Source: JBOFOR01 sp051654865 (GTDB lineage: Bacteria > Bacillota > Clostridia > Peptostreptococcales > Peptostreptococcaceae). From it: a stretch of 64,000 nt of DNA. The stretch is taken from NCBI GenBank assembly GCA_051654865.1, contig JBOFYV010000024.1:62001-126000 (forward strand), in the 5' to 3' direction. The first letter of the stretch is position 1. Each line of letters begins with the position of its first letter. Of the stretch, positions 19,146 through 28,661 are shown piece by piece. The position numbers and the translations under genes were made by a program. The notes below the pieces were generated by a model, which saw only the letters and a list, made by a program, of their open reading frames with translations, ran no database searches and was not told where the DNA came from.

Positions 19146-19162
19146 AAAGGGATTTAATTACG

Positions 19163-19735
19163 ATGGGGAAAATTAGGAAACTAGATGAAATATTAAGGTA
19201 TAATGAATCATTTATTAGCAATAAAGAATATGAGAAATATGAGACATCAAAAGAACCAGATAAGAAAATAGTAATATTATCGTGTATGGACACTAGATTA
19301 ATAGATTTATTACCTAAGTCTATGAATTTAAAAAACGGTGATGCTAAAATAATAAAGAATGCAGGTGCTACAATAATGCATCCATTTGGTAGTATTATGA
19401 GAAGTATTATAGTTGCAATATATGAATTTGAAGTAGATGAAGTTCTTATTATAGGTCACCATGGATGTGGTATGTGTAACTTAAATACAGATGGGTTACT
19501 GAAAGAAATAATAGATAGAGGTATATCTGAAGAAACTATAAATACAGTTACTAATTCAGGTATAAATGTAAATCAATGGTTACATGGATTTGAATCAGTA
19601 GAAGAATCTATAAAAGATAGTGTATATAGAGTTAAAAATCATCCATTAACACCAGATGATGTAACTATTCATGGCTTAGTTATATGCCCAGAAACAGGCA
19701 AGATAGATGTAGTAGTAGATGGATATAATAATTAA
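19163..19735 (+). CDS. beta-class carbonic anhydrase
   Basis: The 190-aa enzyme hydrates CO2 to bicarbonate. Zinc ligands are C41 (SCMDTR), H99 and C102 (GHHGCGMC), and the D43-R45 dyad is intact. The length fits the short bacterial beta-CA group. RBS AAAGG. It is the second gene of an apparent operon with the HD hydrolase and ends at a hairpin terminator. Confidence 0.93.
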   Translation: MGKIRKLDEILRYNESFISNKEYEKYETSKEPDKKIVILSCMDTRLIDLLPKSMNLKNGDAKIIKNAGATIMHPFGSIMRSIIVAIYEFEVDEVLIIGHHGCGMCNLNTDGLLKEIIDRGISEETINTVTNSGINVNQWLHGFESVEESIKDSVYRVKNHPLTPDDVTIHGLVICPETGKIDVVVDGYNN

Positions 19736-19752
19736 TTAATAATAAAAAAAAC

Positions 19753-19778
19753 TAGCTATGTCTATTTGACATAGCTAA
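19753..19778. terminator. hairpin between convergent genes
   Basis: TAGCTATGTC/GACATAGCTA stem preceded by an A-run; useful in the minus direction for the MazG-like gene and in the plus direction for the carbonic anhydrase. Confidence 0.75.
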
Positions 19779-19783
19779 CCATT

Positions 19784-20560
19784 TTAACTAATCCATTGAT
19801 TCATAAAGTTCCAATCTTTTACGCTCCCATCAGAATTAAGAATATCTAAAAATTCACCATCACCTTTTCCAACCATCCAAATCGCTTCAACTAAACTATT
19901 TTCCCTAGTTATATTACTAGAAATATATTTAAAGAAAATTTCTTTGCTAGATCCGTAAGATTCTGCAATATATGCTACTAGATAAATATCTATACAGCTA
20001 GCACCAAAGTAAGTTGGATGATTATTTAAAATATGCGTTTTTATAATATTTTTCCAATCTGATTCATCTGTTACCATTAAATCATATTTTATATCATCTA
20101 TTCTATATGCATCATAGCATTTTTTTTCCCATGAAGTTAATAATGATACATTTCCCTTAATCGAAATAAGTTTACAAAGCATATTTTTTAAATTACATAC
20201 AGATGGAACTACATCAGTATGTATATTTTTACCTTTTAAATTATTTGGAAGCTTATAAGTTTTTTTCAAGATGATGTTTTCATTAAAAGCGCCATGAGAA
20301 TGGTTTTTAATGCGTCTTCTATCCAAAATCTCTTTTTCACTATAACCACATCTTGCTCCTATAGCAAAAAGAACCTCCATTACATCTACAATTTCATCAA
20401 TATTACGTTCAGCAAATAGTTCGCAAACTTCTTCATTTAATTTTCTATAAAGATACTCTAGGGCAGTATCATCATTAACAATTTCTATTTCACATTTATT
20501 ACCGCTATTCCTAATTATATTAGGAATATTGTCTCTAACTAACTTGTCATAACATACCAT
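19784..20560 (-). CDS. MazG-like NTP pyrophosphohydrolase fused to an unknown domain
   Basis: Residues 1-95 match the phosphoribosyl-ATP pyrophosphohydrolase/MazG-like family: YDKLVRDNIPNII at the start, then EEVCELFAERNIDEIVDVMEV with the EExxE...ExxD metal-binding pattern, and a RRRIKNHSHGAF end. Stand-alone relatives of ~100 aa are house-cleaning nucleotide pyrophosphatases. Here ~160 more residues follow that I do not recognise, with no membrane segment. RBS GGGAGG upstream of the ATG. It lies downstream of the tetR-like gene on the same strand (180-bp gap). Confidence 0.75.
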   Translation of the reverse strand: MVCYDKLVRDNIPNIIRNSGNKCEIEIVNDDTALEYLYRKLNEEVCELFAERNIDEIVDVMEVLFAIGARCGYSEKEILDRRRIKNHSHGAFNENIILKKTYKLPNNLKGKNIHTDVVPSVCNLKNMLCKLISIKGNVSLLTSWEKKCYDAYRIDDIKYDLMVTDESDWKNIIKTHILNNHPTYFGASCIDIYLVAYIAESYGSSKEIFFKYISSNITRENSLVEAIWMVGKGDGEFLDILNSDGSVKDWNFMNQWIS

Positions 20561-20740
20561 AACAATTACCTCCCAATATTTCCCTATACAAAATTATATA
20601 TTTTGTATTCATTAATGTCAAAATGAGAAAGTAATCAAATTTGTAGAAAATTCACTGAAATATATCAAAAGTCTACATAAAAATACAAAATGATTAATAA
20701 TATGATTATAATGGAGTTTAATGTTAGTAAAATATGATAC

Positions 20741-21319
20741 TTATTTAAGTAAATCCTTTATTCCACTTTGTATTAAAACCGTATTTGCTATCTTCTTTAG
20801 AGCTGTGACATTAGGTTCTTTATTTTGAGAAAAGTAATATAGTATTAACCCAATCATTCCGGAAATGAAGAATTCTAATGTGAAATCAATAGTATCCTCA
20901 GGTAAATCAATAGCATCGATTCTTAAATGATCTTTAATAGAATTTTTAAATATAGATTTTAACTTGGCTTGGAAATAAACATCACCTTTATCACCTAATA
21001 AAATAGAAAGATATTCAATATTTTCTTTAAAAAAATTAAAAAGTTTATTCTCATCTTCAATATTATTATATTTAGTGACCAATAAATTAATCATTATATG
21101 GGAAATCATATCCGCTTTATATAATATTTCATCTTCAATTTCACTTAATATATGATAGACGTCTTGATAATAAAGATAAAAAGTTCCTCTATTATAACCG
21201 GCTTTATCTGTTATTTCTTTTATAGAAATTTTATTGATACTCTTTGACTTATATAAACTCCAAAATGCAATTTTTAGATTTTGTTTTGTTAATAAAACTT
21301 TTTCACTATTTTTACCCAT
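20741..21319 (-). CDS. TetR family transcriptional regulator
   Basis: The N-terminal TetR helix-turn-helix is clear (KISIKEITDKAGYNRGTFYLYYQDVYHIL). The protein (192 aa from this ATG) has the usual all-alpha ligand-binding C-terminal domain. The start is the ATG preceded by AGGTGAG; a GTG three codons upstream lies within that ribosome site. It is divergent from the YhgE/Pip gene, and a 30-bp perfect palindrome lies between them, so it probably represses the exporter-like gene. Confidence 0.9.
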   Translation of the reverse strand: MGKNSEKVLLTKQNLKIAFWSLYKSKSINKISIKEITDKAGYNRGTFYLYYQDVYHILSEIEDEILYKADMISHIMINLLVTKYNNIEDENKLFNFFKENIEYLSILLGDKGDVYFQAKLKSIFKNSIKDHLRIDAIDLPEDTIDFTLEFFISGMIGLILYYFSQNKEPNVTALKKIANTVLIQSGIKDLLK

Positions 21320-21379
21320 AATACTCACCTATATTTCAACAAATTTTTAAAATGTGTTTATTGTAATAAAATATCAAAA

Positions 21380-21409
21380 AAAATATAATAATATATATTA
21401 TTATATTTT
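21380..21409. promoter_or_regulatory. 30-bp perfect palindrome, candidate TetR operator
   Basis: The sequence centred between 21394 and 21395 is its own reverse complement over 30 bp (half-site AAAATATAATAATAT). It sits between the divergent tetR-like and yhgE-like genes. It is composed only of A and T, so it could partly be chance in this genome. Confidence 0.55.
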
Positions 21410-21457
21410 ATTATCTATGTAATTATATCATATGTAGATGTAATAGGAGGGAAACAA

Positions 21458-23605
21458 TTGAGAAATATATTTAAAATATACAAAAAGGATTTAAAAGATA
21501 TATTAAAAAATCCAGCACTTTTGATAGTAATAATGGGGTTAGCGATACTACCATCATTATATGCATGGTTTAATATAAAAGCTTCTTGGGATCCGTATGG
21601 TAGCACTGGAAATATTTCTGTAGCTATTGTAAATAAAGATAAAGGAAGCGAAGCATTAGAAAAAAAGGTTAATGTTGGTAAAGAATTAGTAGACAATCTA
21701 AAGGAAAATAAAAATCTAGGTTGGGAGTTTGTAGATGAAAAGAAAGCCAAAGAAGGTGTTGAAAATGGAAAATATTATGCATCAATAGAAATACCTGAAA
21801 ACTTTTCGAAAGATATAACATCAGTACTAGATTCGAAAGTAAAAAAAGGAGAGCTTATTTATACTGTAAATGAGAAGATAAATGCAATTGCACCAAAAAT
21901 AACGGATAAAGGTGCATCTACTATTCAATTAGAAATAAATGAGACGGTAGTAAAAACCGTAAGTGAAACTATATTTGAAGTATTTAATAAAATTGGTATA
22001 GAGATTGAAAATCAACTACCAAAATTAACAGAAGTTGAAAGCTCTCTAATAGATGTAAAGAATAAATTTAAAGATATCGATAAAACTATTAATTTTGCAG
22101 ACGATGCTACTGTAAAGGTAAGTGAAATAGTAAAAGAAGTACAAAAAGATATTCCAAATATAAAAAATACAGTGGAGAGTGCTAAAAATTTATCTGGAGA
22201 TGTAAAAACCTTTGTACAAGATACAAAAGATAGTGTTAATAATATATCTCCAATAATAAAATCAGACTTGGATATAATAACAAATATTTCAAGTTCAATT
22301 GTAGAATCCATTTCTAATTTAATTGACGTAATTAACAAAGGAGAAGATATAGCTCCAGAAGTTATAAATAGTTTACAACAAAAACTTTCAAGTTTAAATT
22401 CGATATCAAATAACTTATTAGAATTCTTAAAGAAACTTGACAAAATAACGCCAGGTAATAACCTAAAGGATGCAATATCACAACTAGAAAGTATAAACAA
22501 TAAAGTTATAAGTGCAATAAATACACTAGAATCAATAAAAAATAATATTGCTAGTGGTCAAAATCCTTCTTTGGATAATTTAAATGGAATATTAAAAGTA
22601 GCCAATGATATTAATAGTATAACCAGTGGTATAGTTAATAATTTTGATGCTAAAATAAGTACTCCTATAAATAAAATATTTGAAGGTACTATAAATGTAT
22701 CTAATAATGTTATAAATATTCTAGAAGAAGCAGAGAAAAAGCTTCCAAAAGTAGACGATATATTAAGCACAACATTAGATTTTTCTGCAAGTGCAAATGA
22801 TAATGTAAACTTTATAAAAGAAAAAATGCCATTAGCTAAAAATATAGTAGATGAGCTAGTTGAAGCTATGGGCAAAATTAATAATAGTGATGAAATGGAT
22901 GAATTAGTTGATTTACTAAAGAATGATATTATAGCTCAATCAGATTTTTTAAAACAACCAGTAGAATTAAAAACAGAAAAATTATATCCTGTTGCTAATT
23001 ATGGTTCAGCAATGACTCCTTTTTATACAGTACTTTCTTTATGGGTAGGAATATTATTATTAGTGTCAATACTTACAACAGAAGTACATGGAGAATATAA
23101 AAACTATGAAAAATACTTTGGAAGAGCTCTTATATTTACAACTATTACTATAGTTCAATCTCTTATAGTTAGTTTAGGAGACGTGTATTTATTAGGCGTT
23201 GAAGTGACTAATGTAAGCTTGTTTGTAGGATTATCCGTTTTTACTAGTATAGTGTTTACTTTTATAGTATACTCATTAGTGTCTGTATTTGGAAATATAG
23301 GTAAAGCTATAGCTATTGTGATGTTAGTAATACAAGTAGCAGGGTCAGGTGGAACCTTCCCTATAGAAGTAACTCCACAATTCTTCCAAAATGTGAATCC
23401 ACTACTTCCGTTTACTCATGCAATAAATGGATTACGTGAAGCTATAGCAGGTGTATATACACCAAACTTAACGAATTCAATACAAGCATTAATATTTTTC
23501 TTAGTAGTATTTATGGTTATAAATGTGAGTATTAAAGGATTTGTAAATAGATATATGGAAAAATTCAATAAAAAGTTTAATGAAAGTGATTTAATAGGCC
23601 ATTAA
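21458..23605 (+). CDS. YhgE/Pip-type ABC-2 membrane protein
   Basis: This 715-aa protein has one N-terminal membrane helix (~12-35) followed by the NISVAIVNKDKGS motif of YhgE/Pip (phage-infection-protein) family members. A ~450-residue extracytoplasmic helical/coiled-coil region comes next, and five membrane segments in the last ~220 residues (from AMTPFYTVLSLWVG). The family is linked to type VII secretion-like (ESX/WXG) export or antimicrobial resistance in Firmicutes. The start is TTG after TAGGAGGG. Control by the divergent TetR gene is likely. A terminator follows. Confidence 0.88.
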   Translation: MRNIFKIYKKDLKDILKNPALLIVIMGLAILPSLYAWFNIKASWDPYGSTGNISVAIVNKDKGSEALEKKVNVGKELVDNLKENKNLGWEFVDEKKAKEGVENGKYYASIEIPENFSKDITSVLDSKVKKGELIYTVNEKINAIAPKITDKGASTIQLEINETVVKTVSETIFEVFNKIGIEIENQLPKLTEVESSLIDVKNKFKDIDKTINFADDATVKVSEIVKEVQKDIPNIKNTVESAKNLSGDVKTFVQDTKDSVNNISPIIKSDLDIITNISSSIVESISNLIDVINKGEDIAPEVINSLQQKLSSLNSISNNLLEFLKKLDKITPGNNLKDAISQLESINNKVISAINTLESIKNNIASGQNPSLDNLNGILKVANDINSITSGIVNNFDAKISTPINKIFEGTINVSNNVINILEEAEKKLPKVDDILSTTLDFSASANDNVNFIKEKMPLAKNIVDELVEAMGKINNSDEMDELVDLLKNDIIAQSDFLKQPVELKTEKLYPVANYGSAMTPFYTVLSLWVGILLLVSILTTEVHGEYKNYEKYFGRALIFTTITIVQSLIVSLGDVYLLGVEVTNVSLFVGLSVFTSIVFTFIVYSLVSVFGNIGKAIAIVMLVIQVAGSGGTFPIEVTPQFFQNVNPLLPFTHAINGLREAIAGVYTPNLTNSIQALIFFLVVFMVINVSIKGFVNRYMEKFNKKFNESDLIGH

Positions 23606-23617
23606 TGACATAAATTA

Positions 23618-23652
23618 AAATAGTCGTATCAGAAACTGATACGACTATTTTA
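23618..23652 (+). terminator. intrinsic terminator
   Basis: AAATAGTCGTATCAG/CTGATACGACTATTT perfect 15-bp stem with an AAA loop and trailing Ts. Confidence 0.93.
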
Positions 23653-23707
23653 TTAATTATGAAATATGTTATAAAATAAATAAGAGAATTTAAAAGGAGA
23701 AGATAAT

Positions 23708-24112
23708 ATGACATTAAGAAGGATTCATCATGTTTGTATTCAAACTAATAAATATCGAGAGTCATTAGAGTTTTATACTAAAATTTTAGGATTTAGAATG
23801 GTGAGTGAAACACCTAACTTTCATACTAGAGCATTTAATACATGGTTAAAGCTGGATGACTTTATGATTGAGCTTCAAACAGAAAAAGAAGGTGATTCAC
23901 TAAATAAGTGGAGTAAACTAAATGAAGGCATAGTGCATATGTGCTTTATAGTAGATGATATAGAAGAAGAATATAAAAGGATAAGGTTATTAGGATATAA
24001 GAATTTCAAAGTAAAGAATAATCAAATAATTTATAATGTTGAAGGTGGAAAGTTAATGAAAATAAAGGCTCCAGAAGGAACAGAAATAGAAATAAGAGAT
24101 ACTGAAATATAA
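23708..24112 (+). CDS. VOC (glyoxalase/dioxygenase fold) protein
   Basis: The 134-aa protein begins RRIHHVCIQTNKYRESLEFYTKILGF, the first beta-alpha-beta unit of the vicinal-oxygen-chelate fold with a metal-ligand His. The second unit starts at EGIVHMCFIVDDIEEEYKRI, and EGTEIEIRD near the C-terminus carries the final Glu ligand. This is typical of glyoxalase I-like metalloenzymes, but the substrate cannot be deduced. RBS AAAGGAG. Confidence 0.88.
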   Translation: MTLRRIHHVCIQTNKYRESLEFYTKILGFRMVSETPNFHTRAFNTWLKLDDFMIELQTEKEGDSLNKWSKLNEGIVHMCFIVDDIEEEYKRIRLLGYKNFKVKNNQIIYNVEGGKLMKIKAPEGTEIEIRDTEI

Positions 24113-24232
24113 ATGTATGTGCTTTGTGAAGTTAAAAGAAGTGCCAAAGTAATCTAAATATAAATACTACTTATAATAAATCTCATAATTAGCAATAATA
24201 ACAAGTAAAAAAGCAAGTAAAAGGAGAGAGTT

Positions 24233-26068
24233 ATGTGTGGACACGTATTTATATTTAATAAAAATAAAAATGTCAAAAAAAATGAAATAACAAGTTTGAC
24301 AGAGAAAATAAATCATAGAGGACCAAATGATACAGGATATTTTATAAAAAATAATGTTGCATTTGGATTTAAGAGATTAAGTATAATAGATTTAGAAAAT
24401 GGAAAACAACCATTTCAGAAAAATGACAAAATAATAATATTTAATGGAGAGATATATAATCACAAAGAACTTAGAAGAGATTTAGAAGTAAAAGGACATT
24501 TATTTGAAACAGATAGTGACACAGAAGTATTACTTACAGCTTATATAGAGTATAAAAATGAATGTACGCAATATTTAAGAGGTATGTTTTCTTTTATAAT
24601 TTATGATGAAGCAGATAATGTAATATTTGGGGCTAGAGATCATTTTGGAATTAAACCACTTTATTATATTGAAAATGAAGAAAGTCTTGTTTTTGCTTCT
24701 GAATATAAAGTTTTTAATGAATTAATAGATTTAAATAAAGTTGATGAAGATAAATTGCAAAACTACCTATCATTTCAGTTTGTTCCGAGAAATCACACTA
24801 TGCTGAATAATATAAATAAAATACCGAATGGTTCTAACTTTACTATAAAGAACGGTATATTAGAAATAAACAAATATCATGAAGTAAGCTTTAATTCAAT
24901 AAAGGATATAAATAAACAGGATGTGTATGATATCGTTACTGAATCAATAAGTAAGCATATGGTGTCTAATGTAGAGGTGGGTACATTTTTATCAGGAGGA
25001 ATAGACTCAACAATAGTGGCATCTGTAGCTTCTAAAATAAATCCTAAAATCAAATCTTTCTCAGTAGGATTTGATGTAGAGGGTTATAATGAATTAGAGG
25101 TTGCAAAAAAGACGGCAGAGTATCTAGGTATAGAGAATATACAGATAAATGTATCACAAAAAGATTATATAGAAGCCTTACCTAGAGTTATGTATAGTTT
25201 AGATGACCCGCTTGCAGACCCATCGTGTGTTGGTATTTACTTCTTATCAAAGGAAGCACAAAAACATGTGACAGTAGTTTTATCAGGTGAAGGTGCAGAT
25301 GAACTATTTGGTGGATATAACATATATAGAGAATATCATAGTATTAAACCTTTTTTAGAATTACCATATAGAGTAAATGATGCTATAAATAAAATAGCAA
25401 CGATTATGCCTGATATAAAAGGAAAGAATTATTTAAAGAGAGCGACAACACCCTTAAAGGAACGATATATAGGAAATGCTAAAATATTTGAAAATTATGA
25501 AGTAAAAAAGCTTATGAAGAATTATAATTCTAATAATACATATGAAAATTTTCTAAAAGACTTATATGATAATTGTGAAGAAAAAAAATATGATTATGTT
25601 ACTACTATGCAAAATATAGATATAAATACATGGCTAGAAGGAGATATACTGCTTAAAGCTGATAAAATGTCGATGGCTTCTTCTATTGAATTAAGAGTCC
25701 CTTTTTTAGATAAAGAAGTATTTACACTAGCGCAAAACCTTAAATTAGATCAAAAGATAAGCAAGAATAATACAAAAGTCTTATTAAGAGAAGCATTTAA
25801 AGATATAGTGCCTAATTATATGGTGGAAAAGAAGAAATTAGGCTTTCCAACTCCAATTAGAGTTTGGTTAAAAGAGGAACTTGGAGATTATGTAAAGAAA
25901 ACAGTAAGAGAAGCTCAAGTTGATAATATGATAGATAAAGAATATGCGTTATATTTGCTAGATGAACATATAAAAGGAAAAAAGGATAATTCAAGGAAAG
26001 TATGGACAATATTTACATTTTGCTTATGGCATATGATTTTTGTTGAGAAAGTTGAATTTGATTTATAA
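24233..26068 (+). CDS. asnB: asparagine synthetase, glutamine-hydrolysing
   Basis: The 611-aa protein has an N-terminal class-II glutaminase domain with nucleophile C2 (MCGHVFIF) and the motifs NHRGPNDTG and FNGEIYNHKELR. The C-terminal synthetase has the PPi loop S254-GGIDST and the LSGEGADELFGGYN motif. It makes asparagine from aspartate, glutamine and ATP. The usual MCGI is MCGH here. RBS AAAGGAGAG. It stands alone; bacterial AsnB-like proteins of this size sometimes act in cell-wall or secondary metabolism, but no such neighbours are present. Confidence 0.93.
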   Translation: MCGHVFIFNKNKNVKKNEITSLTEKINHRGPNDTGYFIKNNVAFGFKRLSIIDLENGKQPFQKNDKIIIFNGEIYNHKELRRDLEVKGHLFETDSDTEVLLTAYIEYKNECTQYLRGMFSFIIYDEADNVIFGARDHFGIKPLYYIENEESLVFASEYKVFNELIDLNKVDEDKLQNYLSFQFVPRNHTMLNNINKIPNGSNFTIKNGILEINKYHEVSFNSIKDINKQDVYDIVTESISKHMVSNVEVGTFLSGGIDSTIVASVASKINPKIKSFSVGFDVEGYNELEVAKKTAEYLGIENIQINVSQKDYIEALPRVMYSLDDPLADPSCVGIYFLSKEAQKHVTVVLSGEGADELFGGYNIYREYHSIKPFLELPYRVNDAINKIATIMPDIKGKNYLKRATTPLKERYIGNAKIFENYEVKKLMKNYNSNNTYENFLKDLYDNCEEKKYDYVTTMQNIDINTWLEGDILLKADKMSMASSIELRVPFLDKEVFTLAQNLKLDQKISKNNTKVLLREAFKDIVPNYMVEKKKLGFPTPIRVWLKEELGDYVKKTVREAQVDNMIDKEYALYLLDEHIKGKKDNSRKVWTIFTFCLWHMIFVEKVEFDL

Positions 26069-26080
26069 TATTATAGAAAT

Positions 26081-26120
26081 AAAGCCTCAATAAAGTTATA
26101 ATAATTTTATCGAGGCTTAA
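26081..26120 (+). terminator. hairpin terminator after asnB
   Basis: AAGCCTC-(A)ATAAA pairs with TTTAT-CGAGGCTT (imperfect), followed by a short tract. Confidence 0.65.
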
Positions 26121-26247
26121 AAAATGATAAAAATAAAAATATAAGATATAATTATAGTATAAAGTTTTTATAAACAACATAAAATCATAATACTGTATAA
26201 AATGTATATTATATATTACTAAATTTTACAAATTTTGGAGGGGTAAA

Positions 26248-26895
26248 ATGGGTAAATACACTAGAGAAAATGTTAATGGCTATACGCATTTAGCAGGTGC
26301 AATATTGTCCTTTATAGGATTATTAGCTATGGTAATTAAGACTACTCTATATAATCCTACCACTGTGTCAATAACGGCTGTGATTATATTTGGAATAAGT
26401 ATGATATTATTATATGCAGCATCAGCTACGTACCATTTAGTCATATCAACAGATAAGGTGCTTAAATTTTTGAGAAAGTTAGACCATTCAATGATATATA
26501 TACTAATAGCGGGTTCTTATGCTCCTTTTTGTTTAATATCTTTAAAAGGTATTCAAGGATGGTTACTTTACTCAATTATAGCGAGTGCTGCAGTTGCAGG
26601 AGTAGTATTTAAAATGGTTTGGTTTAAATGTCCAAGATGGCTATCTACATTATTGTATGTAGTTCTTGGATGGTTAGCGGTATTTTTAATAGTACCATTG
26701 TATAAAGCATTATCTTTGACAGGTGTTTCACTTTTAGTTTTAGGTGGGGTATTTTATACAATAGGTGCACTTATTTATGGATTAAAACCAAAATGGATGA
26801 ATATTAAAGGTATAGGGTATCATGAAGTATTTCATATATTTATAATGCTTGGAAGTTTAACTCATTTTTTATGTGTATTTTGGTATGTAATTTAA
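26248..26895 (+). CDS. hemolysin III family (TrhA/PAQR-like) membrane protein
   Basis: The 215-aa protein has seven hydrophobic segments and the family motifs NGYTHLAGA, SATYHLV, LDHSMIYILIAGSYAPFCL and HEVFHIFIMLGSLTHF, with conserved His and Asp residues as in PAQR receptors. TrhA of E. coli is a membrane-homeostasis protein; the hemolytic name is historical. RBS GGAGGGG. It is monocistronic. Confidence 0.93.
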   Translation: MGKYTRENVNGYTHLAGAILSFIGLLAMVIKTTLYNPTTVSITAVIIFGISMILLYAASATYHLVISTDKVLKFLRKLDHSMIYILIAGSYAPFCLISLKGIQGWLLYSIIASAAVAGVVFKMVWFKCPRWLSTLLYVVLGWLAVFLIVPLYKALSLTGVSLLVLGGVFYTIGALIYGLKPKWMNIKGIGYHEVFHIFIMLGSLTHFLCVFWYVI

Positions 26896-26982
26896 AATAA
26901 TTAAATTATACTATGGAATTACTTATTAAAATATGATAACATAACTTAATGAGCCAAAAGTGAAATTATGGAATATTATTAG

Positions 26983-27018
26983 GCGCTCTCTATTTTATAC
27001 TATGAGAGTGCTTTTTTT
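26983..27018 (+). terminator. intrinsic terminator
   Basis: GCGCTCTC/GAGAGTGC stem (one G-T pair) with a 13-nt loop and seven Ts. Confidence 0.85.
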
Positions 27019-27111
27019 GAGCAATAGATATAACTGAATAATATCACTCAACAAAGACAAAATATAAATATTATAAAATTTGAACTCTAGAACGAAAGGC
27101 AGTGAAGACAT

Positions 27112-28611
27112 TTGGAATCAAAAAATATATTAGAAAATATAAATAATAAAACACTTCCAGATAAATTGGTCATAGTTGATGATTTTAAATCAAAGATTGT
27201 AGATTACATAGAAAGTGAACTTATATTTCAGGACGAAAAAACTCTAGCGGAAGACTTAGAACAAATAGGGCTAACATTTGTAGAATACAAAAAATATAGT
27301 GAGGATTTAAGTAAAATAATAGATTACTCAAAGGTGAGTAAAATAAATAGCTTAAATGAATATATAGAGTTTTTAAATAATATTAATGAAATTCCAAGTT
27401 TCCTAGATGGAATAGATATAATAGAAGAAACTATAGACAAACATAAGTTAAAAGATATAAATAAGATACTAGAACTAGACATAAAAGTAGAAAATCAAGA
27501 GGACTTTGTAAAGTTAATTAGCTCAATACATAACTGCAAAAACATATTAAATGAAAACTATGACAAATTAATTTCTTATGTTATATCTAATAATATAAAA
27601 AATGAAAATATAAGTTTAAAACAACAAGATATAAAGCCAATTCAAATTCAAAAAAAGGTAGAGATTGAAACTAAACCAACAACTACATCAAATAAAAGCG
27701 ACGAAGAAAAGATAAGCATAGATGCATTAGAACAATTAGAAAAGATATTTGAAAAGAAAACTCCTAAAGATGAGCCAGTAAAACCTAAGGAAATTAACTT
27801 AGAGCCTAAACTACAAAAAAAGAGTGAGTCAATAGTAGATATATTTAAAGAATTAATAGAAGAAGAATTAAATCAAAAAGAAAATAGTAAAGAACTAATA
27901 AATAATTTATATGAAAAGTATTTAATGAAAAAAAGTACATTATTAGAATGTAAAATAGTAAAAGTTGATAATCAATATTTATACTTACAACAAGATGAAA
28001 ATAACGAGGAAGATCTAATTATAAAGATGAGAAAGTTACCTTTACATAATTATAGAGTTGGAGCTAAGCAAAATGGATACGTAGCGGAGATTACTAAAAA
28101 CGAAGATACAGTAGAGATATTACTTACAAGCTCTTTACAAAGTGTAGCTGCAATGGAACAAAAAGAAACTAAAAAAACAACAAAAACTAGAACTACAAAA
28201 ACAAAAAAATCAGAAGACACAGGCGGATACAGTGAAAAATATTTCAAAAATTTATTTAATAAAATGAAAAGTGAACTCGGAATCACAATGTGCAATGTCA
28301 AGAAATGTTCATACGATAGTCATTTTGGAGCATTAGTTATAATAGATAACAAAAAGAAAAATTCAACTGAAGAAATAAAATTTGTTGAAAGTTTAATGAA
28401 CAAAAAATGTGGAGAAGATATAGTTAAAATAATTGAATTTAAATATAATGCAATAGAATTTTTAAGTGGAGTATTTGAAGTCGAAGAATGGGATGTAATA
28501 AAAGGAACAGGAAAGTATATAGTTGTAAATTATGACACAGATAAAGCTGCTTGGCTTAAGTTTGTATCAGAGCAAATAAGTAGTATGGTTAATTATAAAA
28601 TTGAATTTTAA
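27112..28611 (+). CDS. unknown protein with NusA-like S1/KH-type RNA-binding region (tentative)
   Basis: The 499-aa protein has a helical N-terminal half (1-230, lysine/glutamate-rich). Residues ~275-345 (LLECKIVKVDNQYLYLQQ, then NYRVGAKQNGYVAEITKN and ILLTSS) resemble the S1 domain of NusA (..GTV.rve...yVdlg.., YRVGdri.ayVteV.k, iLSRT). A basic linker rich in KTTKTRTTKTKK follows. Residues ~370-450 (FGALVIIDN, CGEDIVKIIEFKYNAIEFLSGVFEV) resemble NusA KH domains (GekIDIV.ws.dp.eFi.nAlspA). It is not NusA itself, which is a separate core gene. The TTG start has only a weak ribosome site. The assignment is by eye. Confidence 0.5.
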   Translation: MESKNILENINNKTLPDKLVIVDDFKSKIVDYIESELIFQDEKTLAEDLEQIGLTFVEYKKYSEDLSKIIDYSKVSKINSLNEYIEFLNNINEIPSFLDGIDIIEETIDKHKLKDINKILELDIKVENQEDFVKLISSIHNCKNILNENYDKLISYVISNNIKNENISLKQQDIKPIQIQKKVEIETKPTTTSNKSDEEKISIDALEQLEKIFEKKTPKDEPVKPKEINLEPKLQKKSESIVDIFKELIEEELNQKENSKELINNLYEKYLMKKSTLLECKIVKVDNQYLYLQQDENNEEDLIIKMRKLPLHNYRVGAKQNGYVAEITKNEDTVEILLTSSLQSVAAMEQKETKKTTKTRTTKTKKSEDTGGYSEKYFKNLFNKMKSELGITMCNVKKCSYDSHFGALVIIDNKKKNSTEEIKFVESLMNKKCGEDIVKIIEFKYNAIEFLSGVFEVEEWDVIKGTGKYIVVNYDTDKAAWLKFVSEQISSMVNYKIEF

Positions 28612-28614
28612 ATA

Positions 28615-28650
28615 AAAAATCCTGATATTAAGACTATCAGGATTTTTATT
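28615..28650. terminator. bidirectional terminator
   Basis: AAAATCCTGATA/TATCAGGATTTTT stem between convergent genes, with A-run and T-run flanks. Confidence 0.9.
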
Positions 28651-28661
28651 TATATAAAAGA

